The notes: a model not told the origin generated them from the letters alone. A stretch of DNA of 64,000 nucleotides from Odontesthes bonariensis (GCF_027942865.1 NC_134528.1:11684086-11748085); one strand, 5' to 3'; shown: positions 34,401-50,100, counted from the first letter of the stretch. Program-made: numbers and translations.

Positions 34401-35118
34401 GTGTGTGAATCTCACTGGCTTTAGTGATCCAAGACTCTTCCTTTCTCATCAGCAAAAGAGTCTTTTTTATATCTATATTTGCTTTCCAGGGTGTAATACA
34501 CCTGAAATTTGATCATTCTTTCTTTCCAATTTTTTGTCCACTTTAGGAAGTCGATTGGTTTCGATGACACTCACACACTGTCTTACTTAGCTCCATTTCC
34601 ATTTCTATTTGTCTCCCACTTCCCTGAATAACTGTGAATATGATTTCCCAGCCCTTCTCTCTGCCCTGTGACACGTTGCGTTCTTCATCACTCGAGAGAC
34701 GGATGAAGGGACTGCGGACAAGAATGAAACTTCGATCATCCCTCATTAATATCAGATTGGATCTTTTATTCAGAGAGGAATTTGCCTCACTGGGAGAGTG
34801 AATGACAGTATAATATGAAGAAGGGTGCAGACTTGAGATTGATGCTGTCTCTGTCACACATCAACACACAGCCATGTTGATCTTGGTGGTGAGTGAGTGA
34901 TCCATGTGAGTGCACCCATGGTTAATGCGGTAATGATATTTCCACTCAGGGCACGGCAGTGCCTGGCTCCATCTGCGCCATTTAGCTGCTCTAATTTTAG
35001 CCTCGGCGGTCCAAAGGAGGCTGTGAGACTCGGGTGCCATGGCTCATTTAGGCACCAACTTAATGAAGAAACATCTTTCTTTCACACATACGAACACTGC
35101 ATAGTTTGATTAGTTATA

Positions 35119-35159
<41 letters not shown>

Positions 35160-38100
35160 AAACACACACACATCTATAGGGTGTGTTCAGAGAAAGAAAA
35201 AACATGTTTATTCAACTCGACATTCAATGATATTTACATCAAAATGTGTATTTAAGGCCAAAATTAGCAAAGACAAACAGGACATGAATGCAAGTAGTCT
35301 GCTCTTTGAGGTTCTGAGGAGATTTTAAGATGTGTGTATTTTTATTGCCTCCTCTTTAATAATTCATACTCCTTTGAAGGCTCGAGTAAATCATTTTTTT
35401 ACAATGTGGAAAAGAAGGAAAAAAACAACAACAATATCATCTTATTCCAGTCATTCTCGAGGCGATAATTTGGTGAGGGCCTGTCTACTGAAAAGCAAAT
35501 TCACTTTTCAGTCACTCAGCAGATTGCGTCATAAAATCTCATATTTCAGTCCTTGATTACAACTGATTCGGTTTGAGTCACTAATAACATCCTAATAGCT
35601 ATGCTGGAAGATCTGTAATGCTGCATCTACACACAGGGTTGCATACAACTAAAAGCTTATGTCACATGCTGAGATGCTCACAGTGACATGCTGGTCATTT
35701 CAGCAGCCATAATGATGATGCATTCAAGCAGTGCTAATAGTATGACATGGTGTACACTTTCAGTCCCCTAAGTGGCAAAAGTGAACGTTGTGAGAGTGAA
35801 TTGATGAAAATGCCTCAGAATGTCAGAGGATGTGTGACTTGAATTTTTTTCAATATAACTGAGAATACCGAGAATATGGGGTGAAAGCAATCTCAGTCTG
35901 TGCTTTTGTTCACTTCTCCCAATGAAGTAAATAGAATCAACACTTTTAGTTAGCTGTTTAAAGGGGAAGGTCAGTGGCAAAAAACATGTATTTGTCTGTT
36001 TGCTAGCTCGAAAGGTTATCGAAGGATTTGCTCCATTCACTAACAAGCATGTTAGCATTGCTAGCAAGCTAGTTTGCTGACTTTGAATGAAGTTTTCAGG
36101 GAGAGCATTATAAGGGGAACATAAATGCATCAAATTTCATACAGTAGCAATCCACCGAAGAGTTGTGAAGATAAGTCACTAAAAACCAGAGACTGTATAG
36201 GGAGAATGAGAAGATATGTTACGCCATGTTGTATGCTGGGACATTAGCACCATCTTGTGAGGAATACTTTCCCATTACCTCCATTTAAGAGCATTGTTGC
36301 CTGGTTAGATTTAGTTTTGTTTGGCTAAAAATGATCCAATTTAGTAGAGAAGAGATAAAAAGGAGAAAGAAGATTAACTGTAGTAATTGAATCACGCCTA
36401 TGTATACAAGAACTGCTTATTAACATGCTTTTACCAAAACTTTTACATGCAGTGGACAGACGTGTTTAACATTTAGTTATGAAGATTAGAAATGGACAGC
36501 AATTAAATTAGAAGAAGCACTATCCTGAAGTTAGAATTCAAGGTCTGTGCATACAAAAGAACAAGCGAGAATAGAATATGTCAACTTTGCAACTTCGACT
36601 TCTCCATGCACACATGCAGTAACTATGGCATCATCTACTTTTTTAGTTTACCGCTTTGGCCATGTTGTTCTTTTGAAACCGGATATTCACGAGTGAACAA
36701 TAGAGCTGGTAGCAGAAACAATGTATGACCATTGGGTGACGGGTTGTCATAGGAAAGGTTTTGCTCTAAAGAATACACTGCTTTATCCTCTAACACACTT
36801 CCAAACTGGCTTATTTTTTCACAAAGGTGGCTACTTCCATCTTTTAGATAGAATCTATGACTAAAACCCCCTAAATTTGCAGTGTTGTATCGATGGTTTA
36901 CCCTTTGGGGACCGGGAATATCTACACCACATGTAATTGCATTCCATCCAGTTGGTGGACTGACCTACCAACACACCATGTGGATACTGTAGCTAAAAAG
37001 TAACTAAATTTGATCAAAGAATAGCTGTTATTAAATGCATAAAACTCAACTTTAAGGCCCAGGCTTAAAAAGGAATGTATCTGAGGGAAAAACTAACTGG
37101 CAAAAAAGGGACATGGAGGTGTAAAACAAAACAAGATAAATTAAAGCAATGTAAAATTTGGATAGAAATGTACATTAGTGTGAAACCCAATAATTAGACC
37201 CAACAATTTTTAATCAAACCAACCATCATGTGTCGTAAATACAAGCGGGCATTTGTAAGAATTCATATCACTCAAAAATCAGTTGAGAATTCAGTGAGTT
37301 ATGATGCTTTACGTTATGAATAGACATCCTGCCTCCATAGACATATCCATTCGTCTCTGTATTAACTGCGAAGAAAGTGAGCAAAAATACGGTCCGGTTA
37401 AAGATCGAAAATAAGAATCAGTTTAATCTTATTGATTGGTAATATGTCTGATACATCCATTGTTTTAATTTAACATTTGTAAAGTGGCAACATACTAATC
37501 AGCTGCTGCTGACAAACATGGAGAGACTATCTCTATGAGCTTTGTGTGAGAGTGAGACATCAGGAATGTGAACCAAACCAGCTATGCTTTGCATCTAGCA
37601 TAACTAGCATGAATAAATAGATTTCATAATAATATAATATTCAAGATCACATATTTACAATGTAATATAGAAATGGAACTACTTTCTTTTCCCAGGATGT
37701 GGGTGTCATTATCCACCGATCCTCCTGTGATTTTCTGCCTATAGCCAAACATTAGCCTCGAAACAAAAGCATCGCAGTTCTTTATATTTAGACCCATAAG
37801 AACATGATTAAGATGCATTTTTAGTTTCAGAAATCCATTTATAAATGATACACTTTCACTTAAAGTGAAGGCTTGCTAACTGTTTAAGAAAAGAAGAGAA
37901 CACTGATCAGCTATGAGTATCCAATATTCATATCATCTATGATCAAAAACTCAAATCTGTTCATAAAACCAAAAGATTTTTGGTTGTATAAACATCTAGT
38001 CAGTAATGTCCTGATGAAACCGAACTGTTATTTATGCACGCGGCAGCTGTCTGAAGTCACCACAACACAAAAATGACCTTTTTGGTCACAGTTTATCTGC

Positions 38101-41100
38101 TTTCGCTCAGCTCTCACCATTAATTGCTTTCCCTTCACACACACACACACACACACACATCAAATCAGTCAATTATAGGTCGGTAAAGGGTCACCTTTGC
38201 TTACCTGGTCTCCCGGGTGACGAGGAAGAAGCTGTCATCAGGGGCATCGATCCAGTTGGGACGTCTCTTTCGGATCATCACTCCACCCCGGGTGCTTCCA
38301 CTGCTGCTGTTGCGGCCGTTATGCTGCAAAAAGATCATCAAAAATAATTTGATTACAAAAAGCAGTGATGCAGATGTGCAAAATGTGTTCCAACAAATTG
38401 AAAAAGTTCACCAACCATGAGAGGCCCACCTGTTGAACCTGGGTTCTCTGCAAAAACAAAGTCACAGCAATGAGAGAAAGATGCAAAGTACACATGAGGG
38501 AAACTGTCAGGTAAGAATAGTATTGATTAGTTTATTCATTTTCCTATTTAGAAGTGGTGCAGCAAATTACTGTGTTTCAATTTCAGGAAAAATAGTGAAG
38601 TTACCAATAAAAAACAAAGTGTCAGACTGAAGTTGAATCATCCAAATTATCCAAATGACCCCCATCTGCTGATTCGTTTTCATTAGAATTAGTTGTCATT
38701 CTCTCCAACGAGCTAGTTTAGATAAGAAATGGCAGAAAAGGTTATCAACTCCCGGTGCGATTCAGCTAATCTGATTTTACAAAGGAAAAGGATGACAAAA
38801 ACATTTCATATGAACAATGTTTGGTCCCCAAGGTTAACTGACATCATTTGTAACTTAATTAAAAGAATGAAGAGATGCATTTTCCAATTCAGTGGGGGTT
38901 GGCTTTCACTAACAACTCTCTGCTTCTTAGCAGGATGAAGTGAGACAACAACAATCTTAAGGATAAATAAACCATAATCACTTTTCTGAAATTAGCTCAG
39001 ATTTAGTTTATTGAAGGAAAAAAAAAGTCCTTGCGTGTACCTGAGCGCCTGTCCGGCTCAGCCCTGCTGTGGTGATGGTAGCTGCGTTTTCCCAGCATGC
39101 CATGGGGTCCATGTGGGAGAGAGGAGAGGAGGCGACGAGGGGGAGGCGTCTGCAGGCCTGGGGTGCGGTGGGAGCGAGGGGCGTGGGCCGCTGGACGGGA
39201 CTCTGGAAGAGACACCACACTGGAGCTGCATGAACAAGCCCCTACACACCATCTGAATAATGTATACCGATAAATCACTGGTTTCAAACTTCAGGACTAT
39301 AACGAGTCTGATAATGGTCCATTTTTCCTGCTCAGACGCTGAATGTGTGTATGTTTACCTAGAAACTGCACAACACTGGTGAGAGTGCTCCTTTGGGCGG
39401 CTCTGGTTTTGGGTAGGCGAGTCCCCTGCCCCTCCGACACCCTCAACATGTCTAAACCGAACACACACAGAAATTTGTGTCAGTCATTGCAGGGTCTCTC
39501 AGACTGCACAAATTCCCTCTCCTTCTTTTTTGAAACTTACATCCTACCTGACCAAGATTTGTATAAGATTTTCACCCATACAACTTGGCCTTTTGCTTGT
39601 GTAAATGAGGAGAAACACATGATGCAGAAATCAATTCAAGAGAGCACTGAGGTTTTAATGTGGTGAATTGCTTCCAGGGATGGCACGACCACTAAAAAAA
39701 AAAAAAAAGAATTCTAATCACCTTCCCCCCACATGCACATACAGATGTCAGTACATGCATGCATGCAGACTGAAAAACATATCACAAGCACGTGTGAATA
39801 AATAATGAGGGCGTTAGAAGAGTAGGCACCAAATGCTGAGACCATGCTGGGGAAGGAGGGTGTTGGTGTGATTTCTCCATGTGTGGTGGAGTTGATGGAC
39901 AGATAACACAGACACATGAAGCACAAGGACTCAGAAAAAATGCTTTCAGGTGCGACTTTATTGGAAGTCTACTCTCACATTCACACAGTAATGAAAGAAA
40001 AGAGCAAATAGAGGTAGAAGATGAGATGAGAATATTGCAACAGTCGTTAGAAAATGACAGATGGGGAGGCAAACTGGAGAGAGAAATGAGTCTGAATGGC
40101 AAATCCTGTCCCCAGGATTTACAAGACAGAGGAGGCATATGGATGGATTTGTATGAATATTGCATGATCTGAACACAGGAAATTAGCTGAGCGAATGGGA
40201 CGGTGTAGGTCCATCCTACAGCAGGAGACCTGGTCTCCTGATGGGTAAGCCTGTATATAGAGTAGGCGACGGGGTCAGCAGCAACAGAAGTCAAGAGCAG
40301 CTGCGTATTCTTTGCAGTCTTCTCTTCACCCCCCATTCTTTCAAGTTTCAGCAGCCGAGATCTGTTTAAAGCTCGCTTTCACACCAAACGTTAACCGTTT
40401 CGTCCTAATACGCTCAGAGAAACACACAGGATTAACAGAATGAGGGGAGAAAATGCATGTGCAAAAAGAGACAAAACATTTAAAAAATGGTGATGGTCAA
40501 CACACTGAAGCTGAGGTTCAGTATTTACAGTGAACATTTATGCCTGAGACAAATTGTCCAGTCATGACAGCACAGGGTGGGTGCACCTTTACCAGGGCAC
40601 CGTGCAAAATAGAGCTTCTCTTATTAAAATACATTTTCTCTACCTCTAACTTCAGCAAATATACGGCTCAGACAAGAACGACTCCTATTGCAAGCTATTA
40701 CAATCTACCTGTTAATTACAGTTATTATTACATGTGTATTTTCAAATGTATGCAGGTATATCTGTAGACTTGTTAAACCACTAAATCTTTGTGTATAATT
40801 TCAACAATGGCTTTCAGTTCACAGTTACCAAGAACCATCACAGATTTAAGAATGAAAAAAATAAAAAAATACGAATGAAAAGATGATCAAAACTCATAGT
40901 TATGAGGACAGGCAGTCTTTATTGGAAACGGGGTGGGAGAATACAAAAAAACAAAATAATAATAATAACAATAATAATAAAAACAGAAAGAGAGACAGAC
41001 AGGGGGCAGAGATGGGGGTTGATGGCAGGGCAGTCAGGGTGAGGAGGGGTGGTGTGTGTGTCTGTGCGTGTCTGTGTGTGCTGTGTTTTGTCTTCAGATG

Positions 41101-44100
41101 TGCATGTGTGGCCATGTGGCAGAAGTTAGGAGGAAGTGAAAGAGCTCTTACACTCTGCCTTTATGGCCCCACAATTAATGGGGACAAAGGGCCGGCGCGC
41201 AGCACGGCGCAGCCTGATGATGTCACGGCACATGTGCCGGGCCAGCTTGGTGAGGCGGGTGGCCTGCAGCAGGAAAGCCTGCTTGGTCTTCATGGAGGAC
41301 TTGGGGCTGCCGCTGTTACGCATCGGCACCATGTGGTTAGACTGGCGAGGAGCATGACTCCTCGAGCGAGAATCCTGAGATTGAGGAGAGAAAACGGAAA
41401 TGAACGAACGGCAGCTTAAACTTGGGGGGGGGGGGGGAGAAGCAAGTGTTATTAAGGCGCCGAGTCCCACTTTAATTTCAGGTGTCGATGTGATTCATTT
41501 TGTAAGTATACAAAAGTCGAAACACTCGTGGAGGTCGTTTTAAGAGACTAAAATATTACATCACCATGCAAACAAATAAACAAAATGGTCCCATTTTAAT
41601 ATTAGCTTTGTTCAACTGAATTTTGACTGAGCTAAAAAATATTCAGTCCAGCAATAAATTCTACCCACATGGAAGACAATTCGGTTGCTCAAAGTGCTTA
41701 TTAAAACTTAAAGTTCCATGTGGAGGCTGCTGTCTAAATCAGAGAGGTAGCTCTAATAATTTTACCGAGTGACCATAAAGCTGACTCAGCAACTTTCTGA
41801 AAACCCAATAGAATATTATTAAAAGTCATGAAAAGGAGATTTATAGCAGGGTTGTTGTATGAGATTGTGTGCTACTGTACAGAGACTAGTGGGCATTTCT
41901 TTATATCGCAGCTGAAAAGGCACAGGTCTAATAGATTAAATTAATAAAGACTGCATTCCAATTCTCTTCAATCAATTCCTTGGCATGTTACTTACAAACA
42001 ATCTTTGTGTACGTTCATCTGCTCGACAATGTAATTAAAATGTACATCAGGGAGATAAAAGTACAGCCACAAGGTGCCTGACGTCCTCTGAAGCTCATAT
42101 TTCTGCTTACAATAAAATGAAAGAGCTGTGATGAGATGGCATCTCATAATTGGTCTGTTATCTCAACTGAAAAGGCAACACAGTCGAACTAAAATGTGTT
42201 TTAATAACAGCCAACATGTTAAATGCTATTTGGAATATTGTAAACAACAGCTCCAGGCACCAGTTAAATACAGGATATGTCGCATTTCACAGACCTACAG
42301 TTGTTTTTCTGTTCAAATCTGGAAAATTTGTTTTAACATTAAAACATGGTTGTGGGGACTTGCAAAATGTTGCCACATTTTTATCTTCCCTGTATTTCAA
42401 ACATGTTCAGGTCTGATGCTCACATTGCTTGCTGGACTGGGGGAGGTCCTCTCCTCCGGACCCTCAGCTCTGCTTGGCATCTTCAGGCCACCATACTTCT
42501 TCCAGTACATCCAGCAGGAAACACACAAGCGGCACTGCATGTTTGGGGGCCCCCATGAGTACCACTGGGCCGACTGCATGGCTGTTAAAAGTACAAAACA
42601 CATTATTGCTTGTTCGAGGAATTGCAGGAACAAGCTGGTCTCAGACACTCAAGAGCATCGATCTTCTCCCCACTGTGTGCATCCTTCCATAAGTGATTTT
42701 ATCAATATTCATGCTCCAGAAGGACTCGCGCAGCATGCCAGTTATTGACTGTAGGCACCAAACAAACAAGTCCACAAAGATGCAATGATAAAAACCCTAT
42801 ATGAACAGACGTTGGGGTTTGATACAATTTAGATTTAGCTGATTTTTGGTTCATCTTCAAGCAGCACAAACAGCAGCTCAATAACAAGTTTCAATAACAA
42901 CCAGAGAATCTGAGGGGAAAGAGATTCCTTTTTAATCAAGCAAAAAAAATGAAAGAAATATTCTCTACTTGCAGTTTGTGTGAGTATTTGAACTTTTTCT
43001 CTTTCTTGTGTAATTGTAAACCGAACAGCTACAAATTCTGAACTGTGTGTTGGGGGGAAAAAAACAAAATCAAGAATTTGAAGACACTTTCCTGTGACTC
43101 TAATGGGCATTCACAGAATTTCCAGACATTTTATCGTTAGCTGTACGACAAGTTGCAAAATGGGTCCAACATTAACTGATGAGAAAAATTAAAAGCACTC
43201 AAATAAGAGAAGTTTAAATTCAGAAAATGTTTTTGTTTCCCATCCCACATCTGGAACCAAAGAAGGGAAAAAAATATTACTAAAAGCTATTATTAAAAAA
43301 AGAAAGGTGCAAATTAGAGGAACGCATGTAGTTTGGAATCAGAGCCTTCAGAGGGCAGATATTTCTATTTACATTTGACTTTTAACTGCTCTGGTGTTTT
43401 AATTTCACACCTGCGGTGCCGACTCACAAACTAAACTTACTGTAGCAGCTCTCGCAGGCTCTGCCCCCTCCTGCTGTATGGTAGGCACCGGGGCCCGCGC
43501 CGTTCACCGTCGCCATCTTGCCATTGGTCATCGAGATCTGGTTGGGGTTGGGTTTGTTACTGTCAGACACAGAGGGAGATAAAAGAAACCTGATTGAAAG
43601 CACTGCATACCCTGCTGGCACAGATGCATAAATAACTCAAATTTCCATACGAGTTTGAAATGAGGTAAAGAGACTTACTATGTGGGAATATAAACCTGCT
43701 TCAGTTTGCTTTCTGCTTCAGCTGCCTTCAGTCTCTTCTACTCGGAGAGAAACAAAATTAATTTATTCATTACAATCAAATAAAACAACTTTCACAAACA
43801 TTCTCGCTGACAAATCAAAGCCTGAATGTAGAACTCCAAATATCAACTTAAATCACCCAACAAAGTCCACACTATTCCATCTGGTCTTTTTCCTTAAGTC
43901 ATTGAAAAATGCATTAGGTTGATTTATCGTGTTCTCATCCAGAGTGACCTCCGCACCGTCAATTTTGCTTATCTGACAACTTTCAAAGCATCTCCTCCCC
44001 CAAAACAACTTCACACACAAAAAGACTGGTTTTGCGATGGGGGTTATCACTCAGCTTTTGAACAGTTGTGCAATGTTTTTTGCTGCTCTGGTGTGAAAAA

Positions 44101-47100
44101 TGCTTGGTCTAGTCTCATCTTCTGCTGAAGGTGCAATTACATTTTCTTTTTTAGAGAAAACCTTCACCACAAATGGGGAGTTTGAAAGATTGTATAATTT
44201 CACAGGCAGAAAATGTCTTAAAAAAGATGCAGTTTGGTTAAAAACGTTAAGACCAAACGCCTTTTTTTAAGCTCAACTTGAATGGACTAACTTTCAATCA
44301 TTCATTTCTGGAAGAGCAAAACTAAATGTGGAGTTTCCTTTTTTTGAGAGATGGGCCAGAAGACGAGATTGTACAGTTCTATCGAGCTTGAAATTCAATA
44401 TTTGGTATGAGCACCTTTATTCTTCACACAGCCTGAACCCTCTAAAACAAGTTTTCTTGTAATTTGTTCCAGTAGTAATCAGGGATAGATACTGTTTTTA
44501 GGCCTGCAACTTCATCTTTTGACCTCCACTTGAGTTGTGCCACAACTCAATCACATTTTAAGTGATTTGCTCTTTGGGAATCCCCTTGTTGGTGCAAAAT
44601 TACAATTCTGTCTCTTAAACCGTGTTATCTTTGGAATTTTTTATCTAGAAAATGGAACAAATTAAACAGGCTTCTAGTAACAAAGTGCCTAAAGATAGAA
44701 TTTAGGTGCTTTTTTTCTAAAGTGACTTAGCTAACCAAAAAAAACACATTCCTATGAAAATGGCCAGGTACAAGGACCTGAACTAGAAATTAGTAAAAGA
44801 GCAATGTTTTCAAAGGCTTTTCAGAAAGCCTGGAGAACTGTTGATCAAGACCACTTTAAATGACTACAGGGATTACTGGCTCCTTGGAAGAAAAGAATAA
44901 AGAAACGAGAGGCGGCTCAAGTCTTTTGCACAGTGCCGAAATTTGGTGCCTTTAATGTTCTGAAAATACTACAGTTATCTTACCTGTTGCACATATCTGT
45001 CTGTGGTCTTCCACATGTAGTAGTACTCTATGATACTGGTCAGAGACTTCCATGGCAACTTCACAAGCAGAAAGAGTAAAATAGGGAGCGAAGGTTGGAG
45101 AGGGAGAGAGACCGAAAGAAAATTAACGATATTAATAACTCATGTTCTTGCCATCTGGGCGCGAAGCCCTCATGTATATTTATAAGCGAGAGACATCGTG
45201 ACCACCGAGGCTGAAAGCTACTGGCTTTGCTCCTTTCTGGCCGCAGACGAAAACACACACTGTGATTCACACATTTAATAAGTATTCATGAGCACCTGCC
45301 GCCACGAAATAACCAATATCCTGGCTTTATTGTACAGTATAGGTAGAAAAGCTAAAAAGAATCTAATAGTCACATGAGAGTATTTAAAGTCCCAAAAGTT
45401 TCCTTAAACAGAATAGCAGCTCTGGTCAGCTTGATTTGATGGAATTTTAATGAATTTCCATCCCATTGCAGATAATTACAGTGCGTAGGAAGCAAACGTA
45501 GTCTCAAATTTGTCCAAACATAAATATTAAAGAGTATCTAGAACATATATCATTTTTGTTTCTTCATTGTTCTTTTGAATCACTTTAGCATTATTAGAGC
45601 AGTTTGCTATTACAGAAGATTTTCCTCCCAAGCAAGTCAAGGTATGAATGTCGTTACAAAAAGTACTTACAAAGTCTTGTCGGATGTCATTGAAGTCTTT
45701 TCCGTATTTCTCTAATGCCTCTTCGAACATGGCAGCTTCTGAGGCGCTCCACTCCTCCATCTCATCCCTGCAGAGCACTGGACCCCCCGCTGGGACCAGC
45801 ACACTTAGCGCACTGGACAGATCGTAATTATGGCGATGCAGTGTGTCCATTGCATGGAACTGGAACCAGTGTACACAGAGAGATGGTTACAGCCCATCAC
45901 TTAAATCCTGAATCGTTGTTGCAAGGGTGAGTGTGTATCCAAGCTCACCAGTGTGATATCTCGTGAGGCTGCAGCTGCACTCATATGTAAGCTTGGCTGT
46001 CTGACTGAACTGCTGCAGTCCAACGCTCGGGCAAACGTCCCAACCGCCCTGAAAAAGTAACCAGAGACACACAAATCAACAGGGAATACGTAACACATGT
46101 GCCATTAGATTACAACACAATCACATGTATTAAATTATGAGGGCTTTTTGTTTTGGTTTCCAGGTGTGTCTTTTTTCCAGAAATAAACAAAAAACGCCTC
46201 ACGGCCAAGATGCTTCCGATGTTACAGAGCAACATATTGCAAATGAGCCATTGAACAAGCACCTTAAACACTTGTAAACAGTTTCTTGAAAGCGTCAACA
46301 ATGATTCAAACGAAATCTCTTCTGAAGAAAACTACAGAAAATCACGTATTCATAAAAACCAATAATGATGAGTTCCCTCAAATTAAAATGTGTGTTTATC
46401 ACGTTTATGACCCAGCTTTCCATCAATAAAAAGTAGTGTAGTTGAACATTGCATCCTTTACATTTGGAGTAGCCAAAAACATCCAAGCTAGGAATAAATT
46501 TGTGAGTTGTTAAGTGGGAATTTTATCTACTACAAGTCACTGTATCTGACTGATGTCACTGCATCGGAGTAAGATGTAAAGTGACCTACCGTGCCACCAC
46601 TAAGAATTGGTCTATCTGTTTGTTAGTGAGAGGACACTCTGGATCCCAGAGCTTCTCTTCTAGTTTGGACTGGTCCCTGTCATCTGCCTCACCTGCAAAA
46701 CACAGGAAACATCTTACAGATCCCACAGGGACATAATTTCACACTGAAGATGAAAATAACAATTTATAATCCATGCGCAATTCATAAGTTCATGATTATT
46801 CATTTATGAACCTGTTTGCAAGAATTAAACTGAATATACAATGAACTGCATAGTATACCTTCTTGTAACATTTCAGGTACGTCTGCCTGAAAGCGGGGTC
46901 CCACTCTGATCTCTCCTTTGTCGGCCAGCAGAGTTTTCTGTGTTGGGTCGTACACCAGCGAGTAGAAGAAGGTATCCTGAGGAAACACAACATCACTTTC
47001 AGACACATAGGAAACAGTTTGGGATGCTGGATTCTTACTCTAATCTAAATGGAAACTTCTCTCATACATTTTTGAACATAGAATTTGAATCCAATGTGGT

Positions 47101-50100
47101 TTTTCCCTTGCATAGTATGACTTGACTTAATTCTACCCATCTATCCTCCAGTAAAGGTAGCGTCCCATCAACATGGACGAGCTCAGCTGCTCATCATCGC
47201 AGGTTTTTGTAAGGTTTGCATGTGGGACATTATTCTGTGCAAATGTTTGACCAGCTCCGAGTTAAAAAACAATGTATGGATTAACACAGCGAACTGTTTG
47301 CTAGAGCTAACCAGGTGTAAATGCATCCTGTTCATTTCTAAACACACTCATGGACTCGTGCAATCTGTGCCCACAGATCTGTAAACTGTGCGCACACATT
47401 TTTCGACCCCTTCTCTTCTCAGACAAGATGGAAGTGTGTCAACGTCTGCAGTACAGCAGCCCTGTTGTTACACCCAAAGTTGAGGATTCTCTGACTTTTT
47501 AGTATGAGCTTAAGTCTCCTGGAACTTTAACTGAGGTAGTACTAACAAACAGGTTTTTCTGTTCAAGACATTACATACAATAGGGAGGGAAAAAAAAAAC
47601 GGGCCATGTCAAATCAGGGAAAAAGCCTCATATCTTCAAGTTCTGATATTATCCGTAATATTTCCAAGTGATAGTTCCTGTCCTATTTCCAATTTCAACT
47701 GATGTCTACAATATTCAGCTAATGAAATTAATAATATCTGCAATACAAAAATAAACTTGAACATAAATTTTTTATCAACAAGGTAGCAGCCAAACTTCAA
47801 TAAATCAGTCAACGAAATGGTAAATAGACCAAAAATAATGTTTTTATAAATGTTTAGTTGAAAAAGCCAACATTACAAGTACTGATTGGTTTTTATTTGC
47901 TGACTTTTTACTATGAACATATGAAGTCATCTGAAACTATCACGTTTGCTTATGTTTCATTAAAAATAAATAAATAAATCATAGAAATCATTTGCCAATC
48001 AACTGAAAATCAAAGTAAGCAGCAATTGCATCCATTAACCATTTAATTAGTTTGCCATCCAACATACAGTCATCGAAGATGAGGCCACTGTCAATTCAAT
48101 CAGTTCAATTTGTCAAATCTACAATGTAATAAAAATGAAAGGGGTGTGATACACTTTGCATTCACCATACAAAGTATGACCAGACACATTCTGTGATGCA
48201 ATCCCAAACCTGCAAAAAACTAACGAGCAACATCAAATCTTTCTTCTGTCAGGCTTACCTCTTTGTCAAGGTATGAAAGAACGGATTCAGTCTCATTCAA
48301 TAACGCAACACTGCACTTCCCCCTAATGGAGAGGGAGAAAGGGAAGCACGCACCATGTAAAACACAGACAAAGGAAGTGTGAAGCTTGGAATGTGTTTGC
48401 AGCTGAATGAGTGGCTATCCACGAGCCCTGCCTGCAGATGATGAGCTGTATACCTCGTGTATGAGCTGGTGTGTAATACCTGATGTGTGTCGCAGGTAGA
48501 CTCTCGTACTGTCGGGAGAGGAAGAGCTCTCTGTGGCGAAGCTGGTGTTTCTGTTTCTCTGTTAAGTCTATTTCTGTTGGGTTCTCCTTCTCCTCTTCCA
48601 ACTCCTCTGCAAAGGCACAGGAAAACGGAGGAAAATGACATCACAAAAAATACACTGAAAGATTGTTGGTAGTGTCCAAGTAGGAAAAAGAGACAAGAAA
48701 CAAGGCAGATAAATTACTGAACAACAGACCAATAAAGATGAACGTGGCACATTCATCTATCCGAGATAATGACACTTTGGAATAGCTCCAGATACAGCTT
48801 TCCAGATATGACAAAATAAAAAAGTTGGCTAAAATGTTTTGCAATTGCAAAATATTGCCGTCTATGGCTAGAAATGGGATTTTAGGAACCGTGTTCATCA
48901 ATGAATGCTGGAACAGCTGGTTTTCTGCAGCTGAGTCAGCACAATATGCCAGACAGCAGATAAACATTTAAAATCACTGTGACACACACTTTTTTCTGAA
49001 TATAGATCATCTGCCAATGCAGCTATATTAATAAAAAAAAAAATGTTGTTTTCCAGCATACAGGCTGTACTAATAGCATCACATCCCACTACAAACCAAA
49101 TTCCTCAATGTAGGTAGGCAAACCAAGAGGTTCTAAATACTTTTGGGCACATGGTTTATGTCTTTTGTTCGTCAGTGAAGTAAGACAATGCCATTTCACT
49201 GGTATTTAGAGAAATAAATCTATCTTTTGGAGGATTTTGTTAGAAGATAAGGAAAAGTTCCCATTCAAACACTGCAAACTCATAAAATTGTTGTAAAATA
49301 AAAAGGACTTTAAAAAAAAAAAAAGAAAGAAAAGAAGCTGGAAAGATATGGTTTGCAAATTGCTACAGCTACTTTCTTTTATTGCAAAACTCCAAACACA
49401 ATAACCATAAAGGCAAATGTCACCCGTTGAAGACAATGGAAATTCAACACCACAAGCAGGAACTCTGAAATTTTTGATATCATGACATAACTGGTGGCTC
49501 AATATCACTCAGGGGAGACATTTGAGATTTGGATGAAATGACTTGTTAGTTCTCCAGCAGAGCTGATGTTTCACCAACAGATGTCTGCTGATTAATAAGC
49601 ATGATAAACAAAACAGATGCAAATTTTACTGCTAAAGCTCAAGAACAACAACACAAAGGCCTCTAATCCTCCCCTCTGACCTTCACCATTAACCAATGAT
49701 GCAGTGAAGTTGCTTTTTTCTTCTTCTTCAAAGCCAGTTTTCTATTTACTCAACTATAACACTTCCATAAACCAGATGTTGTGGCAGTTTTCTGATAAAA
49801 ACAAACCTGAACTATAAATCAAGTTAGCTCTTCAGTTTATGGAGTGGTAGGCAGAAATGAGTTCTGTTGTTTCGGCCTCTTCTGAGCAGCTGGCAGACGG
49901 ACGACAAACAGCCTGCGGAGCTGTGACGGCATCGTCTGTGGCTCACTGTAAGGTTTAGGCTTTATGTTTTCAAAGTCAAGCTACAGTAGGCTTTCTTGGC
50001 CTACTCATACACGCGCCTTCACATTTCAACCTTCTCCTTGAATTGAAAGTTTTATGTGGTATGGAAGTACTTATTTTCAAGTCGTAGTGGAACACTTAAA

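Noticed and set aside
39003..39287. Several Pro/Arg-rich frames over mta3 exon 16
   Set aside because: Only the frame containing LGKRSY joins neighbouring exons in phase; the others are shadows.
39782..40336. 184-codon minus-strand frame in an mta3 intron
   Set aside because: No match to MTA proteins or other families and no in-phase splice signals linking it to the gene.
42128..42748. 206-codon plus-strand frame
   Set aside because: Antisense to mta3 exon 13, whose conserved zinc-finger coding keeps the opposite strand open.
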